Part shown: piece after piece, positions 1-9,975 of the stretch
How the letters are laid out: each line of letters begins with the position of its first letter
How positions within the stretch are numbered: position 1 is the stretch's first letter
Source of the DNA: Symbiodinium natans
Taxonomy: Eukaryota; Sar; Dinophyceae; Suessiales; Symbiodiniaceae
Direction: 5' to 3'
DNA length: 64,000 nucleotides
NCBI GenBank assembly: GCA_905221605.1
Contig: CAJNDS010000423.1
Span: 62,001 to 126,000, forward strand
Made by a program: the position numbers and the translations under genes
The notes under the pieces: model-generated
Database searches by the model: none
Seen by the model: only the letters and a program-made list of their open reading frames with translations
Told to the model about the DNA's origin: nothing

Positions 1-89
1 CTGAGTTGGGCTTGGGTGTTTACTAGTTCTTCATTTCGGGAGCTAGGTATCTTATGTCCTTTCCGAACCCCGTCAAGGTTTATCTTACA

Positions 90-130
90 GGGTTTAGGGT
101 TTAGGGTTTAGGGTTTAGGGTTTAGGGGTT
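90..130. repeat. interstitial telomeric repeat (TTTAGGG)n
   Basis: Five or so tandem TTTAGGG units followed by degenerate TTGAGGG units. This is the plant/dinoflagellate-type telomere unit lying inside unique sequence, so it is interstitial and not a chromosome end. Confidence 0.9.
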
Positions 131-180
131 GAGGGTTGAGGGTTTAGGCATGTCACAGCCTGAGCCCGAGAAGCAACCGT

Positions 181-233
181 CACGGGCCGCAAACCTTGCA
201 GTTGCCGAATAAGAGAGCTGGGAGATTCTTTCG
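181..233 (+). other. possible exon end with GTGAGT donor
   Basis: A short open stretch ends at a strong 5' splice donor (GTGAGTG from 234). One frame reads TGRKPCSCRIRELGDSF. The 5' boundary is not clear and no family is recognised. A telomeric array follows about 70 bases downstream, as it does after many other exon-like islands here. Confidence 0.2.
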
Positions 234-301
234 GTGAGTGCGAAGGGGGGCTTCCTGAGCGTGCCTTCGAGTGTTCTCATATCTGGTGGTTTACGAGAAT
301 C

Positions 302-340
302 GGGTTTAGGGTTTAGGGTTTAGGGTTTAGGGTTTAGGAC
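302..340. repeat. interstitial telomeric repeat (TTTAGGG)n
   Basis: Five to six TTTAGGG units between unique sequences. Confidence 0.9.
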
Positions 341-469
341 CCCGAATATAGAGGACCCCTTATCATCAGCAACGCCGCAGGGGCGAGGGCACCACCTTGG
401 GGGTCTCGGCTTTGTGGGGGCATAACTCCCACCATGGGGCCCCCGATCCCTGGTCAGGGGAGCCACAAC

Positions 470-610
470 TACTTGAAGGTTCATGGTACTAGCCAATGAT
501 CAGTGTACTTGAAACCCAAATTATAACCATGTTAGGGCACTTCCAGTGGCTGAAAAGTGGGTTAGAAGTACAGTTACAGTGGGACAATAAGTACCCTGAA
601 CCTCCAAGTA
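470..610. mobile_element. MITE-like element, family C (full length)
   Basis: A 141-bp element begins TACTTGAAGGTTCATGG and ends with the near-complement CCTGAACCTCCAAGTA. It shares internal blocks (ATAACCATGTTAGGGCACTT, GTACAGTTA) with copies at 32642-32788, 27664-27792 and 35611-35702. Non-coding, short and with terminal inverted repeats, it fits a non-autonomous DNA transposon. The mobilising transposase is not in this window. Confidence 0.65.
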
Positions 611-659
611 GCCTGCAACTAGCCACATCCCAAGCCTGCTGGTGAGGTGCGCTCTTGAA

Positions 660-735
660 TTGTGGGGTATACCGGGGTTTTGGACCGAACCCTAAACCCT
701 AAATTTTAAAACGATAAAAACCCTAAACCCTAAAC
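660..735. repeat. degenerate CCCTAAA repeat
   Basis: Several CCCTAAA units broken by a short A-rich stretch. Confidence 0.75.
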
Positions 736-770
736 TCTAAGCCCTGAAGAGCACAGGATACTGGAGACAG

Positions 771-852
771 AGTCTTTGGATCCTTTCGCTGCGCGCCTCG
801 ATGAGCTGGGGGCGCCATACTTCGCCTTCCAGCTGAAGGCAGTGGCTAAAAG
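771..852 (+). CDS. candidate internal exon, unknown protein
   Basis: An open stretch follows an AG acceptor (GGAGACAG) and ends at a possible GT donor (AAAG/GTCCCT). It reads SLDPFAARLDELG then APYFAFQLKAVAK, which looks like ordinary coding sequence with high third-position GC. The presumed intron starts directly with CCCTAAA repeats. The protein family is not recognised, and the link to neighbouring islands at 2384 and 2761 is unknown. Confidence 0.4.
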
Positions 853-960
853 GTCCCTAAACCCTAAACCCTAAACCCTAAACCCTAAACCCTAAACCCT
901 AAACCCTAAACCCTAAACCCTAAACCCTAAACCCTGAACCCTGAACCCTAAACCCTAAGC
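853..960. repeat. interstitial telomeric repeat (CCCTAAA)n
   Basis: About fourteen CCCTAAA units with two CCCTGAA variants near the right end. Confidence 0.95.
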
Positions 961-1120
961 CCTGGCCCCTCGAGAGAAGGGAGGAAGAAACGAGACGAAC
1001 GATAATGGTCAGGGTCTGGGCAGACATGAGAAGCACCTTCGGGTGCCTAAGTTCTTCTTGTTCTTGAGGCTACCCCGTAATTTGTCCACAGGTCCAGAAG
1101 AGCCGCTTGCTTAACATACT

Positions 1121-1305
1121 GCATCTGTATCTGTATTGGCATTTGTATTTGTATTTGTACTTGTATTTGCATGTGTATTTGTATTTGTATCATCATACAA
1201 AACATATGTCCGTACTGCATATATATATATATATATATAGTATACATATATATATGTGTATTGATTGCATACAGATATATATCTATATATATATATATAT
1301 ATATG
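1121..1305. repeat. TATTTG-like and TA microsatellites
   Basis: A degenerate (TGTATT) run at 1121-1192 is followed by two alternating TA runs ending about 1305. Short open frames here are low complexity and are not considered genes. Confidence 0.9.
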
Positions 1306-1524
1306 CTACCCCCCCCCAGCGACCTACCCTTTTTAGGCCTTTTTAACAAAAAAGAACAACGAAGGCCCAACAGTCGCATAGTTAATCACCGGGTAATGAA
1401 GGACAGTTATTGGGATACCCACCTCACAGACCCCGATAAGCCAGCATTGGATTAACCTACATTTAGAATCTGAAGCGGACAATGCTGTTTTTGGATGTTT
1501 AGATCTGTGGTTTTTCTATGCAAA

Positions 1525-2128
1525 CTGTGCGTTTAATGGGCCATTAAAGTTCTGTTGAGCAATTAATGTATTTATGCAATTGTGTTTGTACGAGGCAATT
1601 CTATGCGAATTTAACTACTAGAGTAATCATTAAGCAAAGAGCCCAATTTGACTCAAGTGAATACTATTTACAGGAGCATACTCAACCAAGATACGAAATA
1701 TGCACCATTCTCAACCAAAATATGGCAAAGTGTGCGTTTAAAGGGGCAAATAATGCTTTGCTGAGCAACTACTGTATTTATACAATTGTGTTTGTACTAG
1801 GCAGAGTATTATTGAAATACCATCTGAAAAGTCCGCTGAAATACCTTATGTTTACATATTCATGAAGCATTTTGTTTTTTTAAAATAATCATTCTATGCG
1901 AATTTAACTACTAGAGTAATTATTAAGCAAATAGCCCAATTGGACTCAAGTGAATACTATGTAAATGACCATGCTCAACCAACATACGAAATAAGCACCA
2001 TATTCAACCAAAGTATGGCAAAGTGTGGTTTAAAGGGCAAATAATGTTTGGTGGAGCAACTAATGTATTTATACAGTTGTGTTTGTACTAGGCAAAGTAT
2101 TATTGAAATACTATCTGAAAAGTCCGGA
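1525..2128. repeat. AT-rich tandem repeat, period about 291-293 bp
   Basis: Two long units and a partial one share blocks such as CTATGCGAATTTAACTACTA (1601 and 1894) and AATTGTGTTTGTAC. The spacing is 293 for the first block and 291 for the GTATTTAT block at 1774 and 2065. The region is far more AT-rich than its surroundings. No credible gene is present; it may be a decayed element or a small satellite. Confidence 0.8.
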
Positions 2129-2383
2129 TTTTGTTTTCGTTTTTTTTTTGGATTTTGGTTCTGGAATTCTTGTTTTTTCTACTGTCCCGTGTATGCGGAT
2201 TTTAGTTGTATTTTAGTCTACGCTCTAGGAAATACGCTATATTGCACACCGAGTTTGCTTGCAGTGCAGCTGGGTGACTTGAGACAAGGCGAAAAAGGGT
2301 AGGTCACTGCGGGGGAGGGTACCATGTATACATATATATATATATATGTACACACACACATCGTATTTCTATTTTCGCCACAG

Positions 2384-2511
2384 TGCTATCCTGCAAGGCG
2401 GACCTCTACGCCTTGCTCTTCACATTTCCGGGCAATGAGGGGGTGATCCTGCAGCTGCAAGCCCCCACGCTGAGCCACGTGCAGCCCAAGCCCATGCGCT
2501 TCTGCAGCTAG
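2384..2511 (+). CDS. candidate terminal exon, unknown protein
   Basis: A pyrimidine-rich tract and acceptor (TTCTATTTTCGCCACAG) precede a 41-codon open stretch ending in TAG at 2509-2511. It reads LSCKADLYALLFTF, PGNEGVILQLQAPTL, then SHVQPKPMRFCS. The composition is clearly coding-like compared with the flanking repeats. A TTTAGGG array starts 10 bases after the stop. Family not recognised. Confidence 0.45.
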
Positions 2512-2520
2512 TGCAATGAC

Positions 2521-2562
2521 GGGTTTAGGGTTTAGGGTTTAGGGTTTAGGGTTTAGGGTTTG
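2521..2562. repeat. interstitial telomeric repeat (TTTAGGG)n
   Basis: Six TTTAGGG units directly after a candidate terminal exon. Confidence 0.9.
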
Positions 2563-2760
2563 GGGCCAAGGGTGGTTTGGGGCTCAGTGCTTAGGGTTTT
2601 AAGGGTTTCTTAAAGGCCTTGAGTCTACAGCATGAGGCAGCCGACCCCCTTGCACCCAGGGATATCTCTCAGTATTTCCATAAAAGGGTTCTGTTGTTGT
2701 ACCCCTTTTTCACCATGCGGGGGCAGAGCTTCCTCCTTCTTTTTGGGGGCGGGCTCTCAG

Positions 2761-2804
2761 GGATGCGAAGGCACGGAAGCGCTTGAGGCCGAGATCTTTC
2801 AGAC
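2761..2804 (+). CDS. candidate 44-nt mini-exon
   Basis: A pyrimidine tract (TTCCTCCTTCTTTTT) and CTCTCAG acceptor lead into 44 bases that read GCEGTEALEAEIFQT and end at a strong donor GTAAGA (2805). Both splice signals are good, which makes this one of the better-supported mini-exons. The parent gene is unknown. Confidence 0.4.
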
Positions 2805-2860
2805 GTAAGATTCGAGAGACTTGGGAGCTGCCGGCAAAATTCATCTTGCCGAGCGGAAGG

Positions 2861-2931
2861 GTTTAGGGTTTAGGGTTTAGGGTATAGGGTTCAGGGTTTA
2901 GGGTTCAGGGTTTAGGGTTTAGGGTTTAGGG
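2861..2931. repeat. interstitial telomeric repeat bordering the GAPDH array
   Basis: TTTAGGG units with two GTTCAGG variants. The sequence shared with the internal GAPDH spacers begins only about 20 bases further on (near 2951), so the first GAPDH unit is truncated at its 5' side next to this repeat. Confidence 0.9.
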
Positions 2932-3018
2932 CAAGACGGGCAAGACGATTTGCAGTGAGGCCTTCCCCCTGACACGTGCCTAAGGGCCTAAACCACTCCT
3001 AATCTTTAAACTTGAACC

Positions 3019-3031
3019 TTGTCTTCTCTAG
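3019..3031 (+). promoter_or_regulatory. probable spliced-leader acceptor of GAPDH copy 1
   Basis: A pyrimidine tract TTGTCTTCTCT ends in AG at 3030-3031, 52 bases before the ATG, with a branch-like CTAAAC/TTAAAC upstream. It recurs identically before every copy (AG at 4753, 6476, 8199, 9922, 11645). Dinoflagellate mRNAs receive a trans-spliced leader at such sites. An upstream TTG in frame would be removed by that splice, which supports the ATG start. Confidence 0.6.
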
Positions 3032-3083
3032 CAGCCGCGTGCCAGCAAATCATCACGGCCCTCATCTGGTCCTTGCCGACACC

Positions 3084-4358
3084 ATGCCTTCCACCGCCGC
3101 CAACGTTGCCGTGGCCGGCGTCGGTGCCTTCGCGGTAGCGGGTGCCCTGAGCGGTGCCTTCGTGGCGCCTGCGGGCCAGGTCCAGCGCAGTGAGCCCCAG
3201 GCGCAGAGGACCAACCTCCGTGCATCAGGCTATGGCTCTTCGCAGGCTGCCGGCGTTGGCGCCATGGCCGGCCTCGGTGCCGTGGCTGGCCTGGCCGCCG
3301 CGGGAGTGGCTGGCAAGCGCGCCAGCAAGGGACGCACCTCCCTCCAGGCTGTGGGCGTCGGCATCAACGGCTTCGGCCGCATCGGTCGCCAGGTGGCCCG
3401 TATCGCCATGAAGGATCCGGAGACTGACTTGAAGCTGATTAATGCAAGCTACGACGCAGACTACTTGGCCTACATGATGAAGTACGATACGATTCATGGC
3501 AAGTACGACGGAACTGTCGAGGTCGATGGCGACTCCCTGGTCATTGATGGACAGACCGTGGCGCTGTCCCACACCCGCGACCCTGCAGAGATTCCCTTCA
3601 AGGAGCACGGTGCTGAGTACGTGTGCGAGTCGACGGGCGTGTTCTTGACCACTGACAAGGTGCAGCCCCACTTGAAGGCTGGTGCCAAGAAGGTGATCTT
3701 CTCCGCTCCTGCCAAGGACGACTCGCACACCATTGTCATGGGAGTGAACGAGGACACCTATGATCCGTCCATGGAGTGCGTGTCCTGTGCCTCCTGCACC
3801 ACCAACGGCCTGGCCCCAGCCGTCCGCGTCCTGCAAGAGAAGTTCGGCATCAAGCGCGGCCTCATGACCACCTGCCACGCCATGACCGCCTCGCAGCCCA
3901 CAGTGGATGGCACCTCCAAGAAGGACTGGCGTGGCGGACGTGCCGGCCCGGGCAACATTATTCCCAGCTCCACCGGTGCCGCGAAGGCAGTGGCAAAGGT
4001 CCTTCCGGCAGTGAAGGGCAAGCTTACCGGCATGGCCTTGCGCGTGCCGACCATCGATGTCTCCGTGGTGGACCTCACGTGCGAGCTGGAGAAGGAGACC
4101 ACCTACGAGGAGATCTGCGCAGAGATGAAGAAGCGCTCTGAGGGCGACATGAAGGGCTACCTGGGATACACTGACGAGGCCTTGGTGTCCACGGACTTCG
4201 AGACCAACCCGATCTCTTGCACTTTCGACTCCAAGGCTGGCATCATGCTGGACCCCACCTTCGTGAAGGTGGTTTGCTGGTACGACAACGAGTGGGGTTA
4301 CTCCTGCCGCGTAGTGGACCTGATCAAGCACATGGCCAAGGAGGACGCCAAGGCATAA
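3084..4358 (+). CDS. gapC1: plastid-targeted glyceraldehyde-3-phosphate dehydrogenase, array copy 1
   Basis: A 424-aa GAPDH that acts in plastid carbon fixation, interconverting 1,3-bisphosphoglycerate and glyceraldehyde 3-phosphate. Residues 1-30 form a hydrophobic signal peptide ending in FVAP. Residues 31-57 are a basic, Ser/Gln-rich transit region, and 58-77 are a second hydrophobic stretch followed by KRASKGR. This is the class I dinoflagellate plastid leader. The enzyme starts near residue 90 with [10 protein letters not shown]. The catalytic Cys is C238 in ASCTTN and the partner His is H265 in CHAMTASQ. The NAD-selecting Asp after the second strand is replaced (INASYD, A121), so NADPH can be used (inference from the family). 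The ATG at 3084 is chosen because an in-frame upstream TTG lies before the splice acceptor. This copy alone has Val at residue 18 and several private synonymous changes. No introns. The assignment to the chromalveolate plastid GapC1 type is from recognition. Confidence 0.93.
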   Translation: MPSTAANVAVAGVGAFAVAGALSGAFVAPAGQVQRSEPQAQRTNLRASGYGSSQAAGVGAMAGLGAVAGLAAAGVAGKRASKGRTSLQAVGVGINGFGRIGRQVARIAMKDPETDLKLINASYDADYLAYMMKYDTIHGKYDGTVEVDGDSLVIDGQTVALSHTRDPAEIPFKEHGAEYVCESTGVFLTTDKVQPHLKAGAKKVIFSAPAKDDSHTIVMGVNEDTYDPSMECVSCASCTTNGLAPAVRVLQEKFGIKRGLMTTCHAMTASQPTVDGTSKKDWRGGRAGPGNIIPSSTGAAKAVAKVLPAVKGKLTGMALRVPTIDVSVVDLTCELEKETTYEEICAEMKKRSEGDMKGYLGYTDEALVSTDFETNPISCTFDSKAGIMLDPTFVKVVCWYDNEWGYSCRVVDLIKHMAKEDAKA

Positions 4359-4734
4359 GCTGCTAGAGTCTTCAGCTTCTGTAAAGAAGATGATAAAGAT
4401 GAACGACTCGTGAACTCAGCCAGTTTGGTGAAAATTCAGCCTCTAGACTCTAGAACTCTCCAGGCTCATTTTTCCTGCCGCCTTGCCGAGTCAAGCGGCG
4501 CATTGTGCTCAAAGCAACAGGTTTTGGAGATTTTAGCGAGCGCCATCATGTGCGCTGGCCCAGAGCCATTGGAGAGGACGTGCTGAAAAAGGTTTTCTTT
4601 TCTGATAGCGCTGTATTGAACATGGAGGGATGGGCAGAAGGGCCTATATAATCGGAAAAGACGGTGTGCAGTAAGACATTGACACAAGCCTTCCCCCTGA
4701 CACGTGCCTAAGGGCCGAAAAACCACTCCTAAAC
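4359..4734. other. GAPDH intergenic spacer, type A
   Basis: This 376-base spacer carries the 3' UTR of copy 1 and the presumed promoter of copy 2. Type A is marked by GCTGAAAAAGG, GATAGCGCTG and CCCCCTGAC. The spacer after copy 3 (7805-8180) is the same type. No separate gene is seen in it. Confidence 0.85.
4645..4652 (+). promoter_or_regulatory. TATATAAT element in GAPDH spacer
   Basis: TATATAAT lies about 100 bases before the splice acceptor and 155 before the ATG of copy 2. It recurs at 6368, 8091, 9814 and 11537, and is absent upstream of copy 1. It is a possible core promoter element. Canonical TATA boxes are thought to be rare in dinoflagellates, so function is inference. Confidence 0.4.
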
Positions 4735-4806
4735 TTGAACCTTGTCTTCTCTAGCAGCCGCGTGCCAGCAAATCATCACGGCCCTCATCTGGTCCTTGCC
4801 GACACC

Positions 4807-6081
4807 ATGCCTTCCACCGCCGCCAACGTTGCCGTGGCCGGCGTCGGTGCCTTCGCGGCAGCGGGTGCCCTGAGCGGTGCCTTCGTGGCGCCTGCGGGCC
4901 AGGTCCAGCGCAGTGAGCCCCAGGCGCAGAGGACCAACCTCCGTGCATCAGGCTATGGCTCTTCGCAGGCTGCCGGCGTTGGCGCCATGGCCGGTCTCGG
5001 TGCCGTGGCTGGCCTGGCCGCCGCGGGAGTGGCTGGCAAGCGTGCCAGCAAGGGACGCACCTCCCTCCAGGCTGTGGGCGTCGGCATCAACGGCTTCGGC
5101 CGCATCGGTCGCCAGGTGGCCCGTATCGCCATGAAGGATCCGGAGACTGACTTGAAGCTGATTAATGCAAGCTACGACGCAGACTACTTGGCCTACATGA
5201 TGAAGTACGATACGATTCATGGCAAGTACGACGGAACTGTCGAGGTCGATGGCGACTCCCTGGTCATTGATGGACAGACCGTGGCGCTGTCCCACACCCG
5301 CGACCCTGCAGAGATTCCCTTCAAGGAGCACGGTGCTGAGTACGTGTGCGAGTCGACGGGCGTGTTCCTGACCACTGACAAGGTGCAGCCCCACTTGAAG
5401 GCTGGTGCCAAGAAGGTGATCTTCTCCGCTCCTGCCAAGGACGACTCGCACACCATTGTCATGGGAGTGAACGAGGACACCTATGATCCGTCCATGGAGT
5501 GCGTGTCCTGTGCCTCCTGCACCACCAACGGCCTGGCCCCAGCCGTCCGCGTCCTGCAAGAGAAGTTCGGCATCAAGCGCGGCCTCATGACCACCTGCCA
5601 CGCCATGACCGCCTCGCAGCCCACAGTGGATGGCACCTCCAAGAAGGACTGGCGTGGCGGACGTGCCGGCCCGGGCAACATCATTCCCAGCTCCACCGGT
5701 GCCGCGAAGGCAGTGGCAAAGGTCCTTCCGGCCGTGAAGGGCAAGCTTACCGGCATGGCCTTGCGCGTGCCGACCATCGACGTGTCCGTGGTGGACCTCA
5801 CGTGCGAGCTGGAGAAGGAGACCACCTACGAGGAGATCTGCGCAGAGATGAAGAAGCGCTCTGAGGGCGACATGAAGGGCTACCTGGGATACACTGACGA
5901 GGCCTTGGTGTCCACGGACTTCGAGACCAACCCGATCTCTTGCACTTTCGACTCCAAGGCTGGCATCATGCTGGACCCCACCTTCGTGAAGGTGGTTTGC
6001 TGGTACGACAACGAGTGGGGTTACTCCTGCCGCGTAGTGGACCTGATCAAGCACATGGCCAAGGAGGACGCCAAGGCATAA
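4807..6081 (+). CDS. gapC1: plastid-targeted GAPDH, array copy 2
   Basis: Same 424-aa protein as copies 3-6, with Ala at residue 18 where copy 1 has Val. Catalytic C238 and H265 are present. By eye the coding sequence is indistinguishable from copy 3: it shares GGTCTCGG, AAGCGTGCC and GACGTGTCC as synonymous markers, whereas copy 1 has GGCCTCGG, AAGCGCGCC and GATGTCTCC. Preceded by a type A spacer with a TATATAAT element at 4645 and splice acceptor AG at 4753-4754. Followed by a type B spacer. Very recent duplication or conversion with copy 3 is the simplest reading. Confidence 0.93.
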   Translation: MPSTAANVAVAGVGAFAAAGALSGAFVAPAGQVQRSEPQAQRTNLRASGYGSSQAAGVGAMAGLGAVAGLAAAGVAGKRASKGRTSLQAVGVGINGFGRIGRQVARIAMKDPETDLKLINASYDADYLAYMMKYDTIHGKYDGTVEVDGDSLVIDGQTVALSHTRDPAEIPFKEHGAEYVCESTGVFLTTDKVQPHLKAGAKKVIFSAPAKDDSHTIVMGVNEDTYDPSMECVSCASCTTNGLAPAVRVLQEKFGIKRGLMTTCHAMTASQPTVDGTSKKDWRGGRAGPGNIIPSSTGAAKAVAKVLPAVKGKLTGMALRVPTIDVSVVDLTCELEKETTYEEICAEMKKRSEGDMKGYLGYTDEALVSTDFETNPISCTFDSKAGIMLDPTFVKVVCWYDNEWGYSCRVVDLIKHMAKEDAKA

Positions 6082-6457
6082 GCTGCTAGAGTCTTCAGCT
6101 TCTGTAAAGAAGATGATAAAGATGAACGACTCGTGAACTCAGCCAGTTTGGTGAAAATTCAGCCTCTAGACTCTAGAACTCTCCAGGCTCATTTTTCCTG
6201 CCGCCTTGCCGAGTCAAGTGGCGCATTGTGCTCAAAGCAACAGGTTTTGGAGATTTTAGCGAGCGCCATCATGTGCGCTGGCCCAGAGCCATTGGAGAGG
6301 ACGTGCTGCAAAAGGTTTTCTTTTCTGACGGCGCAGTATTGAACATGGAGGGATGGGCAGAAGGGCCTATATAATCGGAAAAGACGGTGTGCAGTAAGAC
6401 ATTGACACAAGCCTTCCCCATGACACGTGCCTAAGGGCCGAAAAACCACTCCTAAAC
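6082..6457. other. GAPDH intergenic spacer, type B
   Basis: 376 bases, with the markers CAAGTGGCGC, GCTGCAAAAGG, GACGGCGCAG and CCCCATGAC in place of the type A variants. The spacer after copy 4 (9528-9903) carries the same set. The spacer after copy 5 (11251-11626) is type B except for CAAGCGGCGC. Confidence 0.85.
6368..6375 (+). promoter_or_regulatory. TATATAAT element before GAPDH copy 3
   Basis: Same element and spacing as in the first spacer, retained although neighbouring positions differ between spacer types. Confidence 0.4.
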
Positions 6458-6529
6458 TTGAACCTTGTCTTCTCTAGCAGCCGCGTGCCAGCAAATCATC
6501 ACGGCCCTCATCTGGTCCTTGCCGACACC

Positions 6530-7804
6530 ATGCCTTCCACCGCCGCCAACGTTGCCGTGGCCGGCGTCGGTGCCTTCGCGGCAGCGGGTGCCCTGAGCGG
6601 TGCCTTCGTGGCGCCTGCGGGCCAGGTCCAGCGCAGTGAGCCCCAGGCGCAGAGGACCAACCTCCGTGCATCAGGCTATGGCTCTTCGCAGGCTGCCGGC
6701 GTTGGCGCCATGGCCGGTCTCGGTGCCGTGGCTGGCCTGGCCGCCGCGGGAGTGGCTGGCAAGCGTGCCAGCAAGGGACGCACCTCCCTCCAGGCTGTGG
6801 GCGTCGGCATCAACGGCTTCGGCCGCATCGGTCGCCAGGTGGCCCGTATCGCCATGAAGGATCCGGAGACTGACTTGAAGCTGATTAATGCAAGCTACGA
6901 CGCAGACTACTTGGCCTACATGATGAAGTACGATACGATTCATGGCAAGTACGACGGAACTGTCGAGGTCGATGGCGACTCCCTGGTCATTGATGGACAG
7001 ACCGTGGCGCTGTCCCACACCCGCGACCCTGCAGAGATTCCCTTCAAGGAGCACGGTGCTGAGTACGTGTGCGAGTCGACGGGCGTGTTCCTGACCACTG
7101 ACAAGGTGCAGCCCCACTTGAAGGCTGGTGCCAAGAAGGTGATCTTCTCCGCTCCTGCCAAGGACGACTCGCACACCATTGTCATGGGAGTGAACGAGGA
7201 CACCTATGATCCGTCCATGGAGTGCGTGTCCTGTGCCTCCTGCACCACCAACGGCCTGGCCCCAGCCGTCCGCGTCCTGCAAGAGAAGTTCGGCATCAAG
7301 CGCGGCCTCATGACCACCTGCCACGCCATGACCGCCTCGCAGCCCACAGTGGATGGCACCTCCAAGAAGGACTGGCGTGGCGGACGTGCCGGCCCGGGCA
7401 ACATCATTCCCAGCTCCACCGGTGCCGCGAAGGCAGTGGCAAAGGTCCTTCCGGCCGTGAAGGGCAAGCTTACCGGCATGGCCTTGCGCGTGCCGACCAT
7501 CGACGTGTCCGTGGTGGACCTCACGTGCGAGCTGGAGAAGGAGACCACCTACGAGGAGATCTGCGCAGAGATGAAGAAGCGCTCTGAGGGCGACATGAAG
7601 GGCTACCTGGGATACACTGACGAGGCCTTGGTGTCCACGGACTTCGAGACCAACCCGATCTCTTGCACTTTCGACTCCAAGGCTGGCATCATGCTGGACC
7701 CCACCTTCGTGAAGGTGGTTTGCTGGTACGACAACGAGTGGGGTTACTCCTGCCGCGTAGTGGACCTGATCAAGCACATGGCCAAGGAGGACGCCAAGGC
7801 ATAA
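6530..7804 (+). CDS. gapC1: plastid-targeted GAPDH, array copy 3
   Basis: Protein identical to copies 2, 4, 5 and 6. Synonymous markers match copy 2 throughout (GGTCTCGG near codon 65, AAGCGTGCC near codon 79, GACGTGTCC near codon 325). Preceded by a type B spacer and followed by type A. Since gene copies 2 and 3 look alike while their upstream spacers differ, conversion has acted on the coding part separately from the spacer, or duplication breakpoints fell inside the gene. The complete reading frame and catalytic residues argue that it is functional. Confidence 0.93.
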   Translation: MPSTAANVAVAGVGAFAAAGALSGAFVAPAGQVQRSEPQAQRTNLRASGYGSSQAAGVGAMAGLGAVAGLAAAGVAGKRASKGRTSLQAVGVGINGFGRIGRQVARIAMKDPETDLKLINASYDADYLAYMMKYDTIHGKYDGTVEVDGDSLVIDGQTVALSHTRDPAEIPFKEHGAEYVCESTGVFLTTDKVQPHLKAGAKKVIFSAPAKDDSHTIVMGVNEDTYDPSMECVSCASCTTNGLAPAVRVLQEKFGIKRGLMTTCHAMTASQPTVDGTSKKDWRGGRAGPGNIIPSSTGAAKAVAKVLPAVKGKLTGMALRVPTIDVSVVDLTCELEKETTYEEICAEMKKRSEGDMKGYLGYTDEALVSTDFETNPISCTFDSKAGIMLDPTFVKVVCWYDNEWGYSCRVVDLIKHMAKEDAKA

Positions 7805-8090
7805 GCTGCTAGAGTCTTCAGCTTCTGTAAAGAAGATGATAAAGATGAACGACTCGTGAACTCAGCCAGTTTGGTGAAAATTCAGCCTCTAGACTCTAGA
7901 ACTCTCCAGGCTCATTTTTCCTGCCGCCTTGCCGAGTCAAGCGGCGCATTGTGCTCAAAGCAACAGGTTTTGGAGATTTTAGCGAGCGCCATCATGTGCG
8001 CTGGCCCAGAGCCATTGGAGAGGACGTGCTGAAAAAGGTTTTCTTTTCTGATAGCGCTGTATTGAACATGGAGGGATGGGCAGAAGGGCC

Positions 8091-8098
8091 TATATAAT
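8091..8098 (+). promoter_or_regulatory. TATATAAT element before GAPDH copy 4
   Basis: Same element at the same offset in the second type A spacer. Confidence 0.4.
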
Positions 8099-8252
8099 CG
8101 GAAAAGACGGTGTGCAGTAAGACATTGACACAAGCCTTCCCCCTGACACGTGCCTAAGGGCCGAAAAACCACTCCTAAACTTGAACCTTGTCTTCTCTAG
8201 CAGCCGCGTGCCAGCAAATCATCACGGCCCTCATCTGGTCCTTGCCGACACC

Positions 8253-9527
8253 ATGCCTTCCACCGCCGCCAACGTTGCCGTGGCCGGCGTCGGTGCCTTC
8301 GCGGCAGCGGGTGCCCTGAGCGGTGCCTTCGTGGCGCCTGCGGGCCAGGTCCAGCGCAGTGAGCCCCAGGCGCAGAGGACCAACCTCCGTGCATCAGGCT
8401 ATGGCTCTTCGCAGGCTGCCGGCGTTGGCGCCATGGCCGGTCTCGGTGCCGTGGCTGGCCTGGCCGCCGCGGGAGTGGCTGGCAAGCGTGCCAGCAAGGG
8501 ACGCACCTCCCTCCAGGCTGTGGGCGTCGGCATCAACGGCTTCGGCCGCATCGGTCGCCAGGTGGCCCGTATCGCCATGAAGGATCCGGAGACTGACTTG
8601 AAGCTGATTAATGCAAGCTACGACGCAGACTACTTGGCCTACATGATGAAGTACGATACGATTCATGGCAAGTACGACGGAACTGTCGAGGTCGATGGCG
8701 ACTCCCTGGTCATTGATGGACAGACCGTGGCGCTGTCCCACACCCGCGACCCTGCAGAGATCCCCTTCAAGGAGCACGGTGCTGAGTACGTGTGCGAGTC
8801 GACGGGCGTGTTCCTGACCACTGACAAGGTGCAGCCCCACTTGAAGGCTGGTGCCAAGAAGGTGATCTTCTCCGCTCCTGCCAAGGACGACTCGCACACC
8901 ATTGTCATGGGAGTGAACGAGGACACCTATGATCCGTCCATGGAGTGCGTGTCCTGTGCCTCCTGCACCACCAACGGCCTGGCCCCAGCCGTCCGCGTCC
9001 TGCAAGAGAAGTTCGGCATCAAGCGCGGCCTCATGACCACCTGCCACGCCATGACCGCCTCGCAGCCCACAGTGGATGGCACCTCCAAGAAGGACTGGCG
9101 TGGCGGACGTGCCGGCCCGGGCAACATCATTCCCAGCTCCACCGGTGCCGCGAAGGCAGTGGCAAAGGTCCTTCCGGCCGTGAAGGGCAAGCTTACCGGC
9201 ATGGCCTTGCGCGTGCCGACCATCGATGTCTCCGTGGTGGACCTCACGTGCGAGCTGGAGAAGGAGACCACCTACGAGGAGATCTGCGCAGAGATGAAGA
9301 AGCGCTCTGAGGGCGACATGAAGGGCTACCTGGGATACACTGACGAGGCCTTGGTGTCCACGGACTTCGAGACCAACCCGATCTCTTGCACTTTCGACTC
9401 CAAGGCTGGCATCATGCTGGACCCCACCTTCGTGAAGGTGGTTTGCTGGTACGACAACGAGTGGGGTTACTCCTGCCGCGTAGTGGACCTGATCAAGCAC
9501 ATGGCCAAGGAGGACGCCAAGGCATAA
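8253..9527 (+). CDS. gapC1: plastid-targeted GAPDH, array copy 4
   Basis: Protein identical to copies 2, 3, 5 and 6. It is a mosaic at the DNA level: the 5' part carries the copy 2/3 markers (GGTCTCGG, AAGCGTGCC), the middle has GAGATCCCC like copy 6, and the 3' part has GATGTCTCC like copies 1 and 5. This pattern is what gene conversion between array members leaves. Preceded by a type A spacer (TATATAAT at 8091), followed by type B. Confidence 0.93.
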   Translation: MPSTAANVAVAGVGAFAAAGALSGAFVAPAGQVQRSEPQAQRTNLRASGYGSSQAAGVGAMAGLGAVAGLAAAGVAGKRASKGRTSLQAVGVGINGFGRIGRQVARIAMKDPETDLKLINASYDADYLAYMMKYDTIHGKYDGTVEVDGDSLVIDGQTVALSHTRDPAEIPFKEHGAEYVCESTGVFLTTDKVQPHLKAGAKKVIFSAPAKDDSHTIVMGVNEDTYDPSMECVSCASCTTNGLAPAVRVLQEKFGIKRGLMTTCHAMTASQPTVDGTSKKDWRGGRAGPGNIIPSSTGAAKAVAKVLPAVKGKLTGMALRVPTIDVSVVDLTCELEKETTYEEICAEMKKRSEGDMKGYLGYTDEALVSTDFETNPISCTFDSKAGIMLDPTFVKVVCWYDNEWGYSCRVVDLIKHMAKEDAKA

Positions 9528-9813
9528 GCTGCTAGAGTCTTCAGCTTCTGTAAAGAAGATGATAAAGATGAACGACTCGTGAACTCAGCCAGTTTGGTGA
9601 AAATTCAGCCTCTAGACTCTAGAACTCTCCAGGCTCATTTTTCCTGCCGCCTTGCCGAGTCAAGTGGCGCATTGTGCTCAAAGCAACAGGTTTTGGAGAT
9701 TTTAGCGAGCGCCATCATGTGCGCTGGCCCAGAGCCATTGGAGAGGACGTGCTGCAAAAGGTTTTCTTTTCTGACGGCGCAGTATTGAACATGGAGGGAT
9801 GGGCAGAAGGGCC

Positions 9814-9821
9814 TATATAAT
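9814..9821 (+). promoter_or_regulatory. TATATAAT element before GAPDH copy 5
   Basis: Same element at the same offset in a type B spacer. Confidence 0.4.
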
Positions 9822-9975
9822 CGGAAAAGACGGTGTGCAGTAAGACATTGACACAAGCCTTCCCCATGACACGTGCCTAAGGGCCGAAAAACCACTCCTA
9901 AACTTGAACCTTGTCTTCTCTAGCAGCCGCGTGCCAGCAAATCATCACGGCCCTCATCTGGTCCTTGCCGACACC

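Noticed and set aside
853-960. A true chromosome end
   Set aside because: Telomeric arrays occur in both orientations throughout the window with unique DNA and genes between them, so they are interstitial.
1566-1865. A 99-codon gene in the AT-rich tandem repeat
   Set aside because: The second tandem unit does not preserve the frame, and the composition follows the AT-rich repeat.
3012-3083. GAPDH start at an upstream in-frame TTG
   Set aside because: The TTG lies before the probable trans-splice acceptor at 3030-3031 and would be absent from the mRNA; ACCATGC at 3081-3087 is the natural start.
3225-4331. A long minus-strand open frame (368 codons) opposite each GAPDH copy
   Set aside because: It is the mirror of highly GC-biased coding sequence, repeats exactly with the GAPDH copies, and has His/Gly/Leu-rich composition without motifs.
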